A stretch of 64,000 nt of DNA from Portulaca oleracea (lineage: Eukaryota > Streptophyta > Magnoliopsida > Caryophyllales > Portulacaceae). Below, piece after piece: positions 50,521 to 61,090 of this stretch. The notes beneath the pieces are model-generated. The model was not told the DNA's origin, did not search any database, and was given only the letters and a program-made list of their open reading frames with translations. A program made the translations under genes and the position numbers. Each line of letters opens with the position of its first letter. Position 1 is the first letter of the stretch. The stretch lies in contig CM055879.1 of NCBI GenBank assembly GCA_029582165.1, positions 33,502,830-33,566,829 of the forward strand, in the 5' to 3' direction.

Positions 50521-50739
50521 AAGCCTCATGTTGTTATAATTATAGTTTGTGTTGGATGGTGCTCCATGGAGCATGTAGGTTTTGTGAGTCCAACACCTCC
50601 AATCAACTCACATCAATATTTATTTCATAAAATAATGGATGAAATTTCTTTTACTACTTTTAAATTATTGAATTGTAGTTATTATTTTTATATCTATCAA
50701 TAATTATTTTTTAAAGTTGATTTAACTATTATAATTGAA

Positions 50740-51545
50740 CTTAATTACGAGCATTTATATTTAGTTTTATGAGCATCAAAGGTTAATTTTTTTTAGCATT
50801 CATACACCTCTTTATGAGCATTGTACTTTACGTTTATGAGCATGGTAGTTTAGGTTTATGAGCACTCATATACTGATGTATGAGCACTATAATTTAGATT
50901 TATAAGTATGGTAGTTTAGGTTTATGAGCACTCATATACTGATGTATGAGCATTATAATTTAGATTTATGAGCATGGTAGTTTAGGTTTATGAGCATTCA
51001 TATACTAATTTCTGAGCATTGATAGTTTAGGTTTATGAGCATTCATATATTGGTTAATGAGCATACAAACATTAGGTTATGAGCATTTGTGTTAGAAATC
51101 ATGAACATTCATCTACTAATTTATGAGCATTTCATATAATGGTTTACGAACATTGTACTTTAGATTTATGAGCATGGTGGTTTAATTTTTTGAGCATTCA
51201 TTTATTGATTTATTAAAATAAACGGTAAAATAAATTTAGATGTTCATAAACCTAAAATAGAATGCTCATGAAACTAAACTTGACTGTTCTAACATGAATG
51301 CTCATAAACTTGAACTAGAATGATAAACATGAATGCTCATAAACCATAATTAGAATGCTCATAATTGTAAATTAGAATGTTTATGAATGCTCATAAAACT
51401 AAACATAAATGTTCATAAACCATAACTAGAATGCTCATAATCGTAAATTAGAATGTTCATATACTTGAACAACTTTAGTTTTATGAGCATTCTATTTTAG
51501 CTTTACGAACATTCAAAATAAGGTATACAAACATTCTAATTCAAG
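50740..51545. repeat. Inverted arrays of a TTTATGAGCATT motif
   Basis: From 50740 to about 51210 the motif TTATGAGCAT(T) recurs about twenty times, often as TTTAGGTTTATGAGCA(CT)TCATATACTGAT units. From about 51240 to 51470 its complement ATGCTCATAAAC recurs about a dozen times; near 51480 the plus orientation returns. The whole could fold into a long hairpin. Flanking text (GTTGGATGGTGCTCCATGGAGCA at about 50551, GGGCGCACAATGCACCCAACC at about 51744) may mark element ends, but no clean inverted repeat or target duplication was found. No coding capacity. Confidence 0.8.
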
Positions 51546-52530
51546 TTAACAAGCATTCAAGAAAATAAAATAAATACAAAGGAAACAAAAAAATATAATG
51601 AAACTTCAAAAACATTTAATAAATAAATAAGTAAGTAAAAGATATAAATAAATTAAACCAAAAATTTGAAATGTATTTGTATTAAAATAAGAAAAAAGGC
51701 TCATTTAAAAATAAGGAAAAAAAAGAAAAAAGAAGAGAGAGTTGGGCGCACAATGCACCCAACCCCCGGGATCATAATTGTTTTTCCATAGTTTTTATAG
51801 CGGTTTATCATTTATCATAAAAGATGATGCAATTGGAAGATCCATCAAGAAAGTGTTTCATAGTGTTTGTTTGATTGTCTTTTTTTTTTTTAAAAAAAAA
51901 AAGTTACAGCAAATGTTAGGGGTGACTTGGACATTTTAAACAATTTCTCCAAAAATGTTACAAATTTACAATTTCAATCAAACACTATGAAAATAGGTTT
52001 TCACGATGTAACTAAACCAAACATCGTAAACTACAATTTCTCAAGAATTTTTCCCTAGATAGTCCATTTCTCTTTCCTATATACTTTCCTATAATTTTAG
52101 GATGTTAATCAAACACAATATACTATATCTTCTCAGAAAATTTTTTCGCAACATTTTCTCTTAGGAAATGTTTTATAAGGAAAAACTTCCCTGAATTTCT
52201 ACCAAACACACCCCTAAACTCTCTCTTAATTTAGGGTTCTATAAAGACAAATCCTTTAGTTATCTGTTTGTTTGGGGAATGAATTTAGAATATGGACTAG
52301 TGATCTGTTTGTTTGGGGAATGAATTTAGAATATGGACTAGTGATTTTTGTTATATGAAATTCACTTATTTTCTTCGTTTCTTCATTATACTATTTTATG
52401 ACGAGTGCATTCCAATTTTTATCTTTATAATATATTCATTTATTAATAAGCTTGTTCCATGGACCTCTAACACCTGTTGGTAAACTGATGGTACTAAACG
52501 TTAAACTAAATTTTTTTCCCCTCACTTCTA
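51546..52530. other. AT-rich intergenic stretch with a 43-bp duplication
   Basis: No gene seen. A 43-bp unit (ATCTGTTTGTTTGGGGAATG to ATGGACTAGTG) is repeated back to back at about 52261-52345. Confidence 0.7.
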
Positions 52531-53043
52531 AGCCCCGTTTTTTTATACGGTTGGTTGCGTTGCGGTGTGGTGGAAATTCAAAAATTGTGGTGGATTAGAG
52601 AAAATTGTGGTGGAATGTGAAAAAGTGTAGTGAATTGTGGAATATAGATTATGAATTGGTATATTATAAAGTACTCCCTCCGTCCCAAATAATTTGTCCC
52701 GTATGACTTTACATGGTCTTCAATGCATTGGTTTGACCATTAATTTTTTGCATTTTATCTCATCAAAACTAGTAATGTTGTATTCAGGTACAAGTATTTT
52801 ATATCACAAATCTAATAATGATAATTTTATACACTAAGTCATCATATAATTTTACAAATTGACGGTCAAAGTTTGTAAAATTTGACCTTGTTAGTCAAAT
52901 TGTGACAAATTATTTGGAGTATAACTTTAAATAAAAAGATAAATTGAAATTGAAATGGTAAATTGTGACGAGTTGTGGTGAAATATGGAAAATTATGATG
53001 CGGTGTGAAACTACAACCAACCAGCCGCATAAAAGAATGGACC
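52531..53043. mobile_element. 'TGTTCTTTT' MITE family, copy 5, with a nested Stowaway
   Basis: Ends AGCCCCGTTTTTTTATACGG and CCGCATAAAAGAATGGACC. The interior is TTGTGGTGG repeats, the reverse orientation of the CCACAA repeats in the other copies. A Stowaway-like MITE (52674-52919; ends CTCCCTCCGTCCCAAATAAT and ATTATTTGGAG, TA on both sides) is nested in it, and a LINE derivative is inserted at its right edge. Confidence 0.85.
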
Positions 53044-53046
53044 TTA

Positions 53047-55694
53047 CCATCTTGTATTCCGATTAGATGAAGGAAAATAGGGGGTTAGATGCGTTTGATT
53101 CAACTTCAGTTTACATCCATGGAAAACTCTAGCTACTTACATGAATATGAAACTATGAACAACGCATGGCATGGCTAGCAAACTGGAATAGATAGGAAGG
53201 TTGCAATTGAGCTCTGGGGGAGAAAATGGGGGACGCAGGGAGGTTTCATGCGGTTTATGTGGGGAATTTACCAAAGGAAATTGACAAGTATGGATTAAGA
53301 GGAATATTTAGAAGATTTGGGAAGGTGAAAGATGTGATAATTCCCTGGAAAAGGAGCCTACAAGGTAGATATGGGTTTATATATTATTGGGATGAATGGG
53401 CAGCCTTGGAAAGTATTAGTAGAATGGATGGAAGGTTTGTTAGAGGCAAAAAGTTGCAGGTACAGCAAACAAGAAGGAGAGTTCAGAGAGTTTGGAGAAG
53501 GAGTCAAAGTGAAGCAAGTGTGGGTCGGGAAAAGGACGATGCAGAATGGATGGAAAAATGATGAGCCTGGAAGAGAATGTAGCCTTACATCTTCAATTGA
53601 AGGGGAGGTCAACGAAAACATACTGGATTGGCTCCAACGAAGCTTAATCTGCATCAGTCCACAACCAAGAGACCTAGCATCAATGGCTTCAGCAATAACT
53701 CATAACTTTGGCCCAGTCTCTAAGGTGTCTGCCGTTAGTAGCACAAAGTTCATTATCACACTACCAAATGAAGAAGATGTAGAAGAAGCACTGAAGAATC
53801 CGATGGAGCTAGAAGTATGATTTTCAGAAATTAGGAAATGATCTAAGTATGAGACCTGCGAAGACCGGAGGGTGTGGCTAGATATTCATGGAATTCCACC
53901 GCACGGCTGGAATTGGATGAACTTCCAAAAATGTGTCCAACAATGGGGCATGTTGATAAGTTTAGGCCAAAGTACACTTTCAGCAGAACACTTTGAGCAC
54001 ATGCGTGTTCAAATCCTAACCAAAGTTTTCTCAAGGATTGAAGGCAAGGTAATTATGTCTTTAGAAGATTGTTCATTTATTGTCTACATCAAAGAGGCTT
54101 ATACATATATGCATCCCACAATCACAAATCCATGGAATGTTAATGATTCGGATGATGAGGAGAAGCAAGAAAACTCAGACAAGCAATCTACAAACTGGGA
54201 TGAGCAAGAGATGAAGGATGAAGTTCCTTTGGAAAATGTAGCACAATCAAATGAACAAGCAGCAGAACAAGCATCAGAAGGTGAACAGGCAAGGAAGACA
54301 CCAGAGACGCATGCTCAAACTTGTGACAAGTTACGAGAAAAAAAACAATTAATGTGGAGGTCTGATAATAGTGGTGAAAACCAAAGGGTAAATGTTGGAG
54401 ATGGACGGATGCATGGAGTGGAAGGGGAGCTAGTAATTGACGTGGAAGTAATAGAAAGTGACTCTAGGTTGCAGGATCGAGGGAAAAAAAAGGTGGAGAA
54501 TAGTGCCAGGGGAAGTTTCAAGGTGAACAATAAGTGCAATTTTGAAGATATGAGCCCTATGAATCTAGAGTTGCATTCGGTTCCCATTGAGGCCAATGAA
54601 AATTATGCAACTGCAACTCAAGGTGAACATCAAGAGGTTGGTCAAGACCAAAATTTTAGCGAACACTCAGAGGAAATTCAAAGGAAGATTGAAAGAAGAA
54701 TGGTTGAGCTTGGAAAGGATATAGGAGTGAGGTTTTTAGAAGAGCAATGGTCACCCAGAAAAGGAAGAAATAGAGAGAGGAAATCAAGAAAGAACAACAG
54801 TAAAAGAATGAAAGCAAAAAGCCAAGATGATGATTACAGCATGGAATTTTAGAGGGGTCTGTCTGAGATGGTTTCATGGTGGATTGCAACATTCCTTGCA
54901 ATTATGGGCAATCTTTCCAGTAGTGTGATAATGGCGGCACTGATAGTCTTTGTTGGTCTTGTTGCTTTTTTTAGATTATTGCTACCTCGCAATGCAGTTT
55001 TCTCCCTCATTGGTTGGTGGTTGTACTGAGGTTTTGGTTGTTCTGGCTGTTCTGCACATCTGCTGTAGCTAGGCTTTCTTTCGTGCAGAGTTTGCTCTGG
55101 TTGGTGTTGATGGTGTTGTTGAGTGCAATAAAGGGCATGCTGGAAATCCATGAATGAAGGTGTGTTTCTTAGAAATTGTGGGCTGGTTCAATCGGCAAAT
55201 TACATCCAGAGAAACAGATAAAGAAGATGGACTGGTTCCACTGAATTACAATTCAATTGAGAGGTTTGGAGAAGGCTTGGAGATGCGAGTGATGGTGCAC
55301 GTCGACTGAATTTGGTCATGGGGAAGCATGTGCTGTAATAGTTTATATGCAAAGTGCCAATTTTCAATGGGTCATTTCCAACATTGCTTTTGAGGGGCCT
55401 CTTTGTCCACAAGTTGCAATTGCAGCAGACAACTGTACAATTTCATGAGTCTTCAAGCAATTGGAGAGGTCTTGTCAAATCATGATTTAGGGGGGGAGGG
55501 GTCCACTATGTTTGGCTTTTGTCACGTGTTCAGACACGTAGCATGCATTTGGCCTTGTTCAATTGAATTGCACTTCAGCTTTTGTGGCCTTTTTATTTTG
55601 TATTCAGAGTTTCATTTCTCTGTTGTGCCTATCGGCACTGTTTCTTTGTGGAATAAAAGGGGCGTTGGGCCGTTGGCCCTGTAACTTTCGAAAA
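53047..55694 (+). mobile_element. ORF2-less LINE derivative with 16-bp target duplication
   Basis: A 2.65-kb unit flanked by perfect copies of AAAAGAATGGACCTTA (53031-53046 and 55695-55710). It ends in an A run preceded by GGCCCTGTAACTTTCG, a common 3' end of plant L1 LINEs. It contains a broken ORF1 (53226-54852). Immediately downstream ITAWNFRG resembles the first residues of LINE ORF2, but no endonuclease, RT or RNase H follows; 54900-55690 is a non-coding 3' region. It would need another LINE's enzymes to move. Confidence 0.8.
53226..54852 (+). pseudogene. LINE ORF1: RRM plus DUF4283-like domain, broken
   Basis: The first 112 codons (53226-53561) hold an RRM: VYVGNLPKEID (RNP2), IFRRFGKVKDVIIP, GRYGFIYYWDEWAA (RNP1). 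The frame shifts near 53520 into 53371-53820, has two stops (53818 and about 53840), and continues in the same frame as 53872-54852 with VWLDIHGIPPHGW, the hallmark of the LINE ORF1/DUF4283 region, followed by an acidic Gln/Glu-rich tail and a basic C-terminus (RKGRNRERKSRKNN). In LINEs, ORF1 binds the element's RNA. The splicing-factor-like RRM is typical of this LINE class, so it should not be read as a host RNA-binding gene. Confidence 0.8.
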
Positions 55695-55710
55695 AAAAGA
55701 ATGGACCTTA

Positions 55711-55993
55711 GATGACAATGTTTTGATTAGAAAATAAAGGGAAAAGATTGCGGCTAGATTCCAAAACTCCATAGAGCTCCAAAGAATAACGCAGAACGCA
55801 ATCCTTTACTTTTTCATTCCCCGCAGGAAGGAATGTGCATCATTCTCCCAAGTTCCTTATTCAATTAAGGGGTAAGTAAAATATTCTGAACAAGCCATGA
55901 AGAAAAGCACAACCAAAAGCACACCAAAGGTAAACAACAAAAGCAGAAAACACCCCATGATTATATACTACTATATACATAGAATCCTGAACA
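55711..55993. other. 3' flank of the epoxide hydrolase gene
   Basis: Intergenic between the LINE derivative and the minus-strand stop at 55994. It probably contains the transcript 3' UTR of the hydrolase; AATAAA-like text occurs on the minus strand, but I cannot place the cleavage site. Confidence 0.4.
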
Positions 55994-58900
55994 TTAGAAC
56001 CTCTGGAGGAACTCCTGGATATGCTTGATGACAAGTTCAGGCTGCTCATGCTGAATAAAATGCCCAACTCCTTGGACAATCACGACGTCCTCAAGAAGGG
56101 GTACATCCCTCTTCAACCCTCCCTTGTTAATGTAATCCTTCACCCCCGGTATGTGGTATGACAAGTCCAAGTCTCCCACCATGAATTTCACCGGCACTTT
56201 CACTTGAGCTTTTGTCCAGGGTGTTGTGATCTCCCAGTTTCTGCAACATGAATCGCCACTCGTTCATGATTTTGATAATAATAAGAGTGAACAATCATAG
56301 TATTTGGAATACATGCTCCGAGTACACGTAATAAATTGCAAAATCTAAGCAATGAAGAAAGCTAGGGGACATACAAATTGAGAGCACGGTAGTAATTCAT
56401 GCCACCAGTGAAGCCGGTCTTATTGAAGGTGTCGCGATAGTAAGCAGCTTCTTCTTCGGGGAACCAAGAAGGGTAAGGAGGCAAGTCCTTGTACCATTCC
56501 CCTTTGGGTAGGTACAGTGGCTTTGGTTTCCGATACGAGAATATCTTCCTTAACAATGAGTCTGCTCCCCCTGCTTCTTCTATTTCCGCTTCCATTTCTC
56601 CTGGCACCTTCAATTTCACTCCCAACAAATAATATCATTAGCACTTGATCACTCGCCACTCATCAACATTGATCAACACTCACCAGCACTTATCAACAAC
56701 GATTTAACACTCATCGGATTAACACTATAATCTCAATATATATGTAACACTTATATTATAATTAAGCAATCAATAACTTAGAATAACATTCACCAATAAT
56801 AAGCTGTTTGGCAAATGGGAAATTATTTAATCTAACACAGAAAGTCGTACCGTATCATCAAGTTGCCATTTTTATACACGCATGCATCACAATTCACACA
56901 TGTATTATATGTATCGTAAACAATTAGGAAACTTGACCAAGAAACGAATATAATATTATTTTTCACATCTAACACGTACGTGTAGCTTGCATCTGAGTAT
57001 AACCGTATTAATCTCTCTATATTTATTAGCAAATCAGTTTGGCATCTTCACTCATGATGCTTGACATTATCTAATAATGTAAAATGCGCCTTTAAAAGTC
57101 AACACATTAGGTACCACTGAATACTGAATACGATGAAATTAACAAGTTAGCTCAAATTTTATGACCGGTCTTCAAACAACTGCTCCGTCAAAAAATATTA
57201 TGGTCCCCATGAAAATTCTTTCTAGTATCAAATCAAATATCAATAATAATAGGGTAAAACCTAAGTAATCAACCAAATTAAAGTGGAAAGTTATAAAATT
57301 ACTCAATTGTAACAATAGAAAATATAAATATAAAATTAATAAAAATTTAAAGTACAAATATAAATAGCAAATAATTAAAAGTACAAAATTTTAGTTAAAC
57401 AAGTTCAGCAACTGTTTCATTTTACCATATGGACTATAATGTTTTTGGCGCAAGGACTTTCTATGAGTATTTGCAACAATTTATAAACTTTTTATTCTAT
57501 TATCCATGTTTAGTCATTTTTCAAAATTAATTATGGCAAGAAATAAAAAATTATAGAGAGAGTAATAAATAAACCTCGTAATTTAAGATTGGGCAGTGAC
57601 TTTGACTGATAAAATAGGTTTGCTTGAAATCGAAGACAAGCATAAATACCGTCCATTTTCAAGGTGTCCTATCATTGTCATTTGTCAATTTTTGTCATCA
57701 CTTTCTAAGGCGAAAGAGGAATGCCAAAATCACAAAAATGTTCACACGTAACAAAGTAGTGATCATGTATGTAAATGTTGGTTAACGAAGGTATTTTAAG
57801 TAGTGTAAAAGATAGGTAAAATTTTATCACTAAACTCCAAAAACAACTGGGTCGATCGCCCGACTAAGGCATTGTTGTTTTTTGGCACTGTTCTTTTATA
57901 TGACACGATGCTGTGTGGTAAAATTGTGGTGAGTTGTGGTGAGTTTTGTTTTTAATAATTATAAATTATATTGATAAATGTAAAAAAGTAATTGTATTGG
58001 TAAATGTGAAAAAGTAATTTAAAAAAGTTAATTGTGGTGAGTTGTGGTAAATTGTGGTGAATTAGTATGTTGTGGTGGATTGTGGCAAAATGTAATGTGT
58101 TGTGACACCGCAGTCAGCTAGTCGCATAAAAAAATAGGACATTTACGATGCTTGTAGTGCGATATCATAACTCACCATAACATTTAATATTCTTCTACAC
58201 TTTATCATACTATATCACATTTTACAATGATCAAACAATTCACTCAAGTTCAAGGTAGATACAATTATAATATCATAGTTTAAATTTTCATTTTAAAAAA
58301 AAAAAAAAAAAACTTACATATACGAGTATACGACCAATTATTTTATAAATTAAACGTGTTTTTATATGTTAGGCTTGCTTTCAACGATGTCCGACCAATG
58401 TGTTTTCTATTATTGCCACGTCTTTCTCAATACTTTTCAAATGTATACTTTCCCATATTCCCCAGTAACGCATACGTATCCTCACGGAAAACAATCAAAA
58501 CTCGAAAGCAGAAAAATCATCAGCAATCAGTTAGCAAAATCAAAGGCGAAAACAGCACAAAACCTGAAATCGGCAGATATAATAATCCTCCCCATAGGCG
58601 GCGCGTAGCATGTCGAGCGGCTTGAACTTGGGATTCCGGGGAGAGTACGCCACACTCAGACAAAAGAACGCCTTCACCCGATCAGGCCGGAACAGGCACA
58701 GCCACCACGCCACGATGGCTCCCCAGTCGTGCGCCACCACGAATGCCTTCTCCGCCCCGATAACATCCAGCAGCGCCACCAGGTCCCCGACGATGTGGCC
58801 GTACGTGTACCCACGCGCCTCCCTTGGCGCGTCTGTCCCCCCGAAGCCCCTCATGTCGGGGGCGACGGCGCGGTAGCCGAGGGAAGCGACGGCGAGGATG

Positions 58901-59043
58901 TGGGGGCGCCAGCATGACCAGAGGTCGGGGAAGCCGTGGATGAAGAGGACGACTGGACCCTCACCCTTTTCCGCCACGTGGACGGCGATCCCGTTAACGG
59001 TGACTGACCGGTGGGTGATTCCATCGCAATCTAGCTCGGACAT
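55994..59043 (-). CDS. Soluble epoxide hydrolase (alpha/beta-hydrolase), 3 exons
   Basis: Exons on the minus strand: 59043-58564, 56607-56375, 56240-55994 (GT..AG introns of 1956 and 134 bp), 319 aa, the usual length of plant soluble epoxide hydrolases. The enzyme adds water to epoxides, such as those of C18 fatty acids in cutin and defence lipid metabolism, giving diols; it is cytosolic or peroxisomal. Visible features: oxyanion-hole motif HGFP (36-39); nucleophile Asp106 in HDWGA; lid tyrosines near Tyr154 and Tyr232/233 (NYYRALN); acid Asp263 in GDLDLSYHIPG; base His298 in GVGHF. The start is the first ATG of exon 1. Exon 1 is markedly GC-rich, while the introns are AT-rich. Intron 1 carries a MITE (57884-58141). 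The C-terminus (LQRF) is not a clear PTS1. Confidence 0.95.
57884..58141. mobile_element. 'TGTTCTTTT' MITE family, copy 6 (hydrolase intron 1)
   Basis: Ends GGCACTGTTCTTTTATATGA and TCGCATAAAAAAATAGGACA, flanked by TTT. The interior is TTGTGGTGA repeats. It is the most diverged copy. The remainder of the intron is AT-rich; around 56265-56345 (in intron 2) GAGTGAACAATCATA also occurs near 47354, a shared dispersed repeat. Confidence 0.75.
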
Positions 59044-59116
59044 CTTGTGGTTGGAGGGGGAGATGAATGAGTGAGGAGGAAATTGAGGGTGTTAGTTTCG
59101 TGTTGTGGATGTTCTG

Positions 59117-59122
59117 TTTATA
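59117..59122 (-). promoter_or_regulatory. TATA box of the epoxide hydrolase gene
   Basis: TATAAA on the minus strand (within CTTTTATAAACAG), 74 bp upstream of the ATG, a suitable distance for a short leader. Confidence 0.6.
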
Positions 59123-59328
59123 AAAGAAGGGATGCTGAACAGGCTGAGGGAAGTCAACGGACGAATGAAATGAAGGTGTGATAAACGATTTAATTAAGAA
59201 TTTAAGATTTTTAAGAGGGACCAAGTTCGTGACGTAAACCACATTATCCAGCTATGGACTGTGGCTATTGCTCCACAGCTGGATCTGTGTGATAACTTTT
59301 CATTATGAATTTTTTAATTAATATATTA

Positions 59329-59573
59329 CCTTCGTCACTGATTAATTGTCTCTGAAACTATTTTTATGAGACCAAAAATACAGGGAATTTGGCAAAAATT
59401 TTGTACATTGTCCAAAATGTCCTTGGAAATATCCTTGGAAAGGTGCAAAAAGTATATTTATAAGGGATAGAATGTGAATTATAGTTATTGGAAATGTAAA
59501 TGTTAGGTAATTGGACAAATAAAAAGGGATAGAGGAATTAGTTAATTGGACAATTAAAAAGGGACAGAGATAG
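59329..59573. mobile_element. Diverged Stowaway-like MITE
   Basis: Ends CCTTCGTCACTGATTAATTG and CAATTAAAAAGGGACAGAGATAG, flanked by TA. There is an internal repeat of TTGGACAA.TAAAAAGGGA. Confidence 0.55.
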
Positions 59574-61090
59574 TATTATGTTTCTTTCATTCAAACAAAA
59601 ATGGTCTCTTTTGTATTAATCATACTATTAATTTATCAAAATACTATATTTTAAATTATTGCATAATAATATTCATGATGAAAATATTTTTATTTAAGAG
59701 TGTGTTGGTAAAGAAGAAAATTTAATAGGTCGGGTAAGTAACATAAAATTTAAATATCAAATTGTCAAGTATGATCAATCAACTTCATGTATAAGAAACA
59801 GTTTATTTCTACCAATGAGGACATGTTCTTTTCAGCTTTCTAAGTTGACATTTCTCGCTTATTCTTACCGAAAAATTCTGAAGTCGTTCAAAAGCCCAAG
59901 GTAAGTCCCAATAAGGACTCTAACGCAACTCCCATGGTCTAGGGTGGACTTCGCACCCAACGCCGGTTAAGTCATGCCTACAAGGTCCTGGATCCACCTT
60001 AAAATGGACACCACACCCGACTCAGAAGTGAAATTGTTCGGGATTTCCGAAAGAGGCTCGAGGGAATTTGATGCCGTATATTTTGAAGCTCTGACTCTAC
60101 TCCTATACGGTTCACCTATCCACCCTACTCAAGAGTGCTTTCCTTACGATTACAATATAAATAGGGGTGTTATTTACCTCTTTCATGTGGGAGTGAGTGG
60201 GACTCATTCCTCCCTAAACATCCTTTCTTAGGTTGTAATCGTGACACTCTTTATGTTTAGTAAGAGAATTTGATAAGTTTCCTCATTATAAAACAAGAGT
60301 TGTATTATGTGATTATATACGATTGATACATAAGTCAAAGGAGAGTAAATACACCTACAACTATCTTGGTTATCCTAGTAAACTCTCATCCTACACCAAT
60401 TTTACATCAATAAATTCTACATAGACAAATATAACTAATCACATAAATAACAATGGCAACAATAATCTGCTAGGAAAATATGTGTAGGTGTACTTTGAAA
60501 ATTAAGACATAGACCACACTTCCCCAAACTAAAATTTAAGGAGAGGCTAAACTAAGCTAATCATACAAAGTGACAACATAACATAAAATTCACTAAAACT
60601 TCTCATTTCAAATTATTCCTAAAAATTCCATCTTCAATGCCAAAAAACAAAAAATACTCATAAGAAAAATAGAGTTGATAAAATTTTTTCGATCGAAATT
60701 ACCCGAATTGTCCAATTATGAAAAAACTGGGCGTAGACTCTGGACGTAGATTTTACTTTTAGTCCAAATTTTGATATTGACCGAATTGACTGAATATTTG
60801 GACATAAAATTTCTCTTTTTTCTATTGTCCGAACCCAATTTTAGCTTCGTCTAAATTGTCCGACCCAAAATAAAATCGGATCTGAACATAATTTTTTTGT
60901 CCGAATTTTAACATTGGCCGAATTTGTCAGACCCAAATTATCCGGACACAAATTTTTGCTAACGCTGAAAAAAAAAAGAAGGAAAAACTCGGTGTCACTT
61001 TATCCGTCCAATGTCCCTCGAAACTCGCCGTAGTCTGTAGAGCCTCGACCTCGAGAGAGCCCAGAAAATCCCCTGCTGGTGCTCGCTCCT
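59574..61090. other. Intergenic region upstream of the RRM gene
   Basis: AT-rich, with no gene recognised. 59895-60235 has higher GC and an 85-codon ORF without recognisable features, possibly TE-derived. 60690-60960 contains many CCGAATTG/TTGTCCGA repeats. 61000-61090 is probably the 5' UTR of the next gene. Confidence 0.5.

Noticed and set aside
53226..53561. Host RRM/SR-like RNA-binding gene
   Set aside because: The RRM is followed by the VWLDIHGIPPHGW region typical of plant LINE ORF1, in broken frames, inside a unit with LINE ends and a 16-bp target duplication.
59974..60231. 85-codon plus-strand ORF as a gene
   Set aside because: No recognisable domain, no splice or promoter context, and the composition fits intergenic TE-derived sequence.
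61079..61090. Start four codons upstream of MALSMEA
   Set aside because: The upstream codon is GTG, not ATG; a plant gene would use the ATG at 61091.
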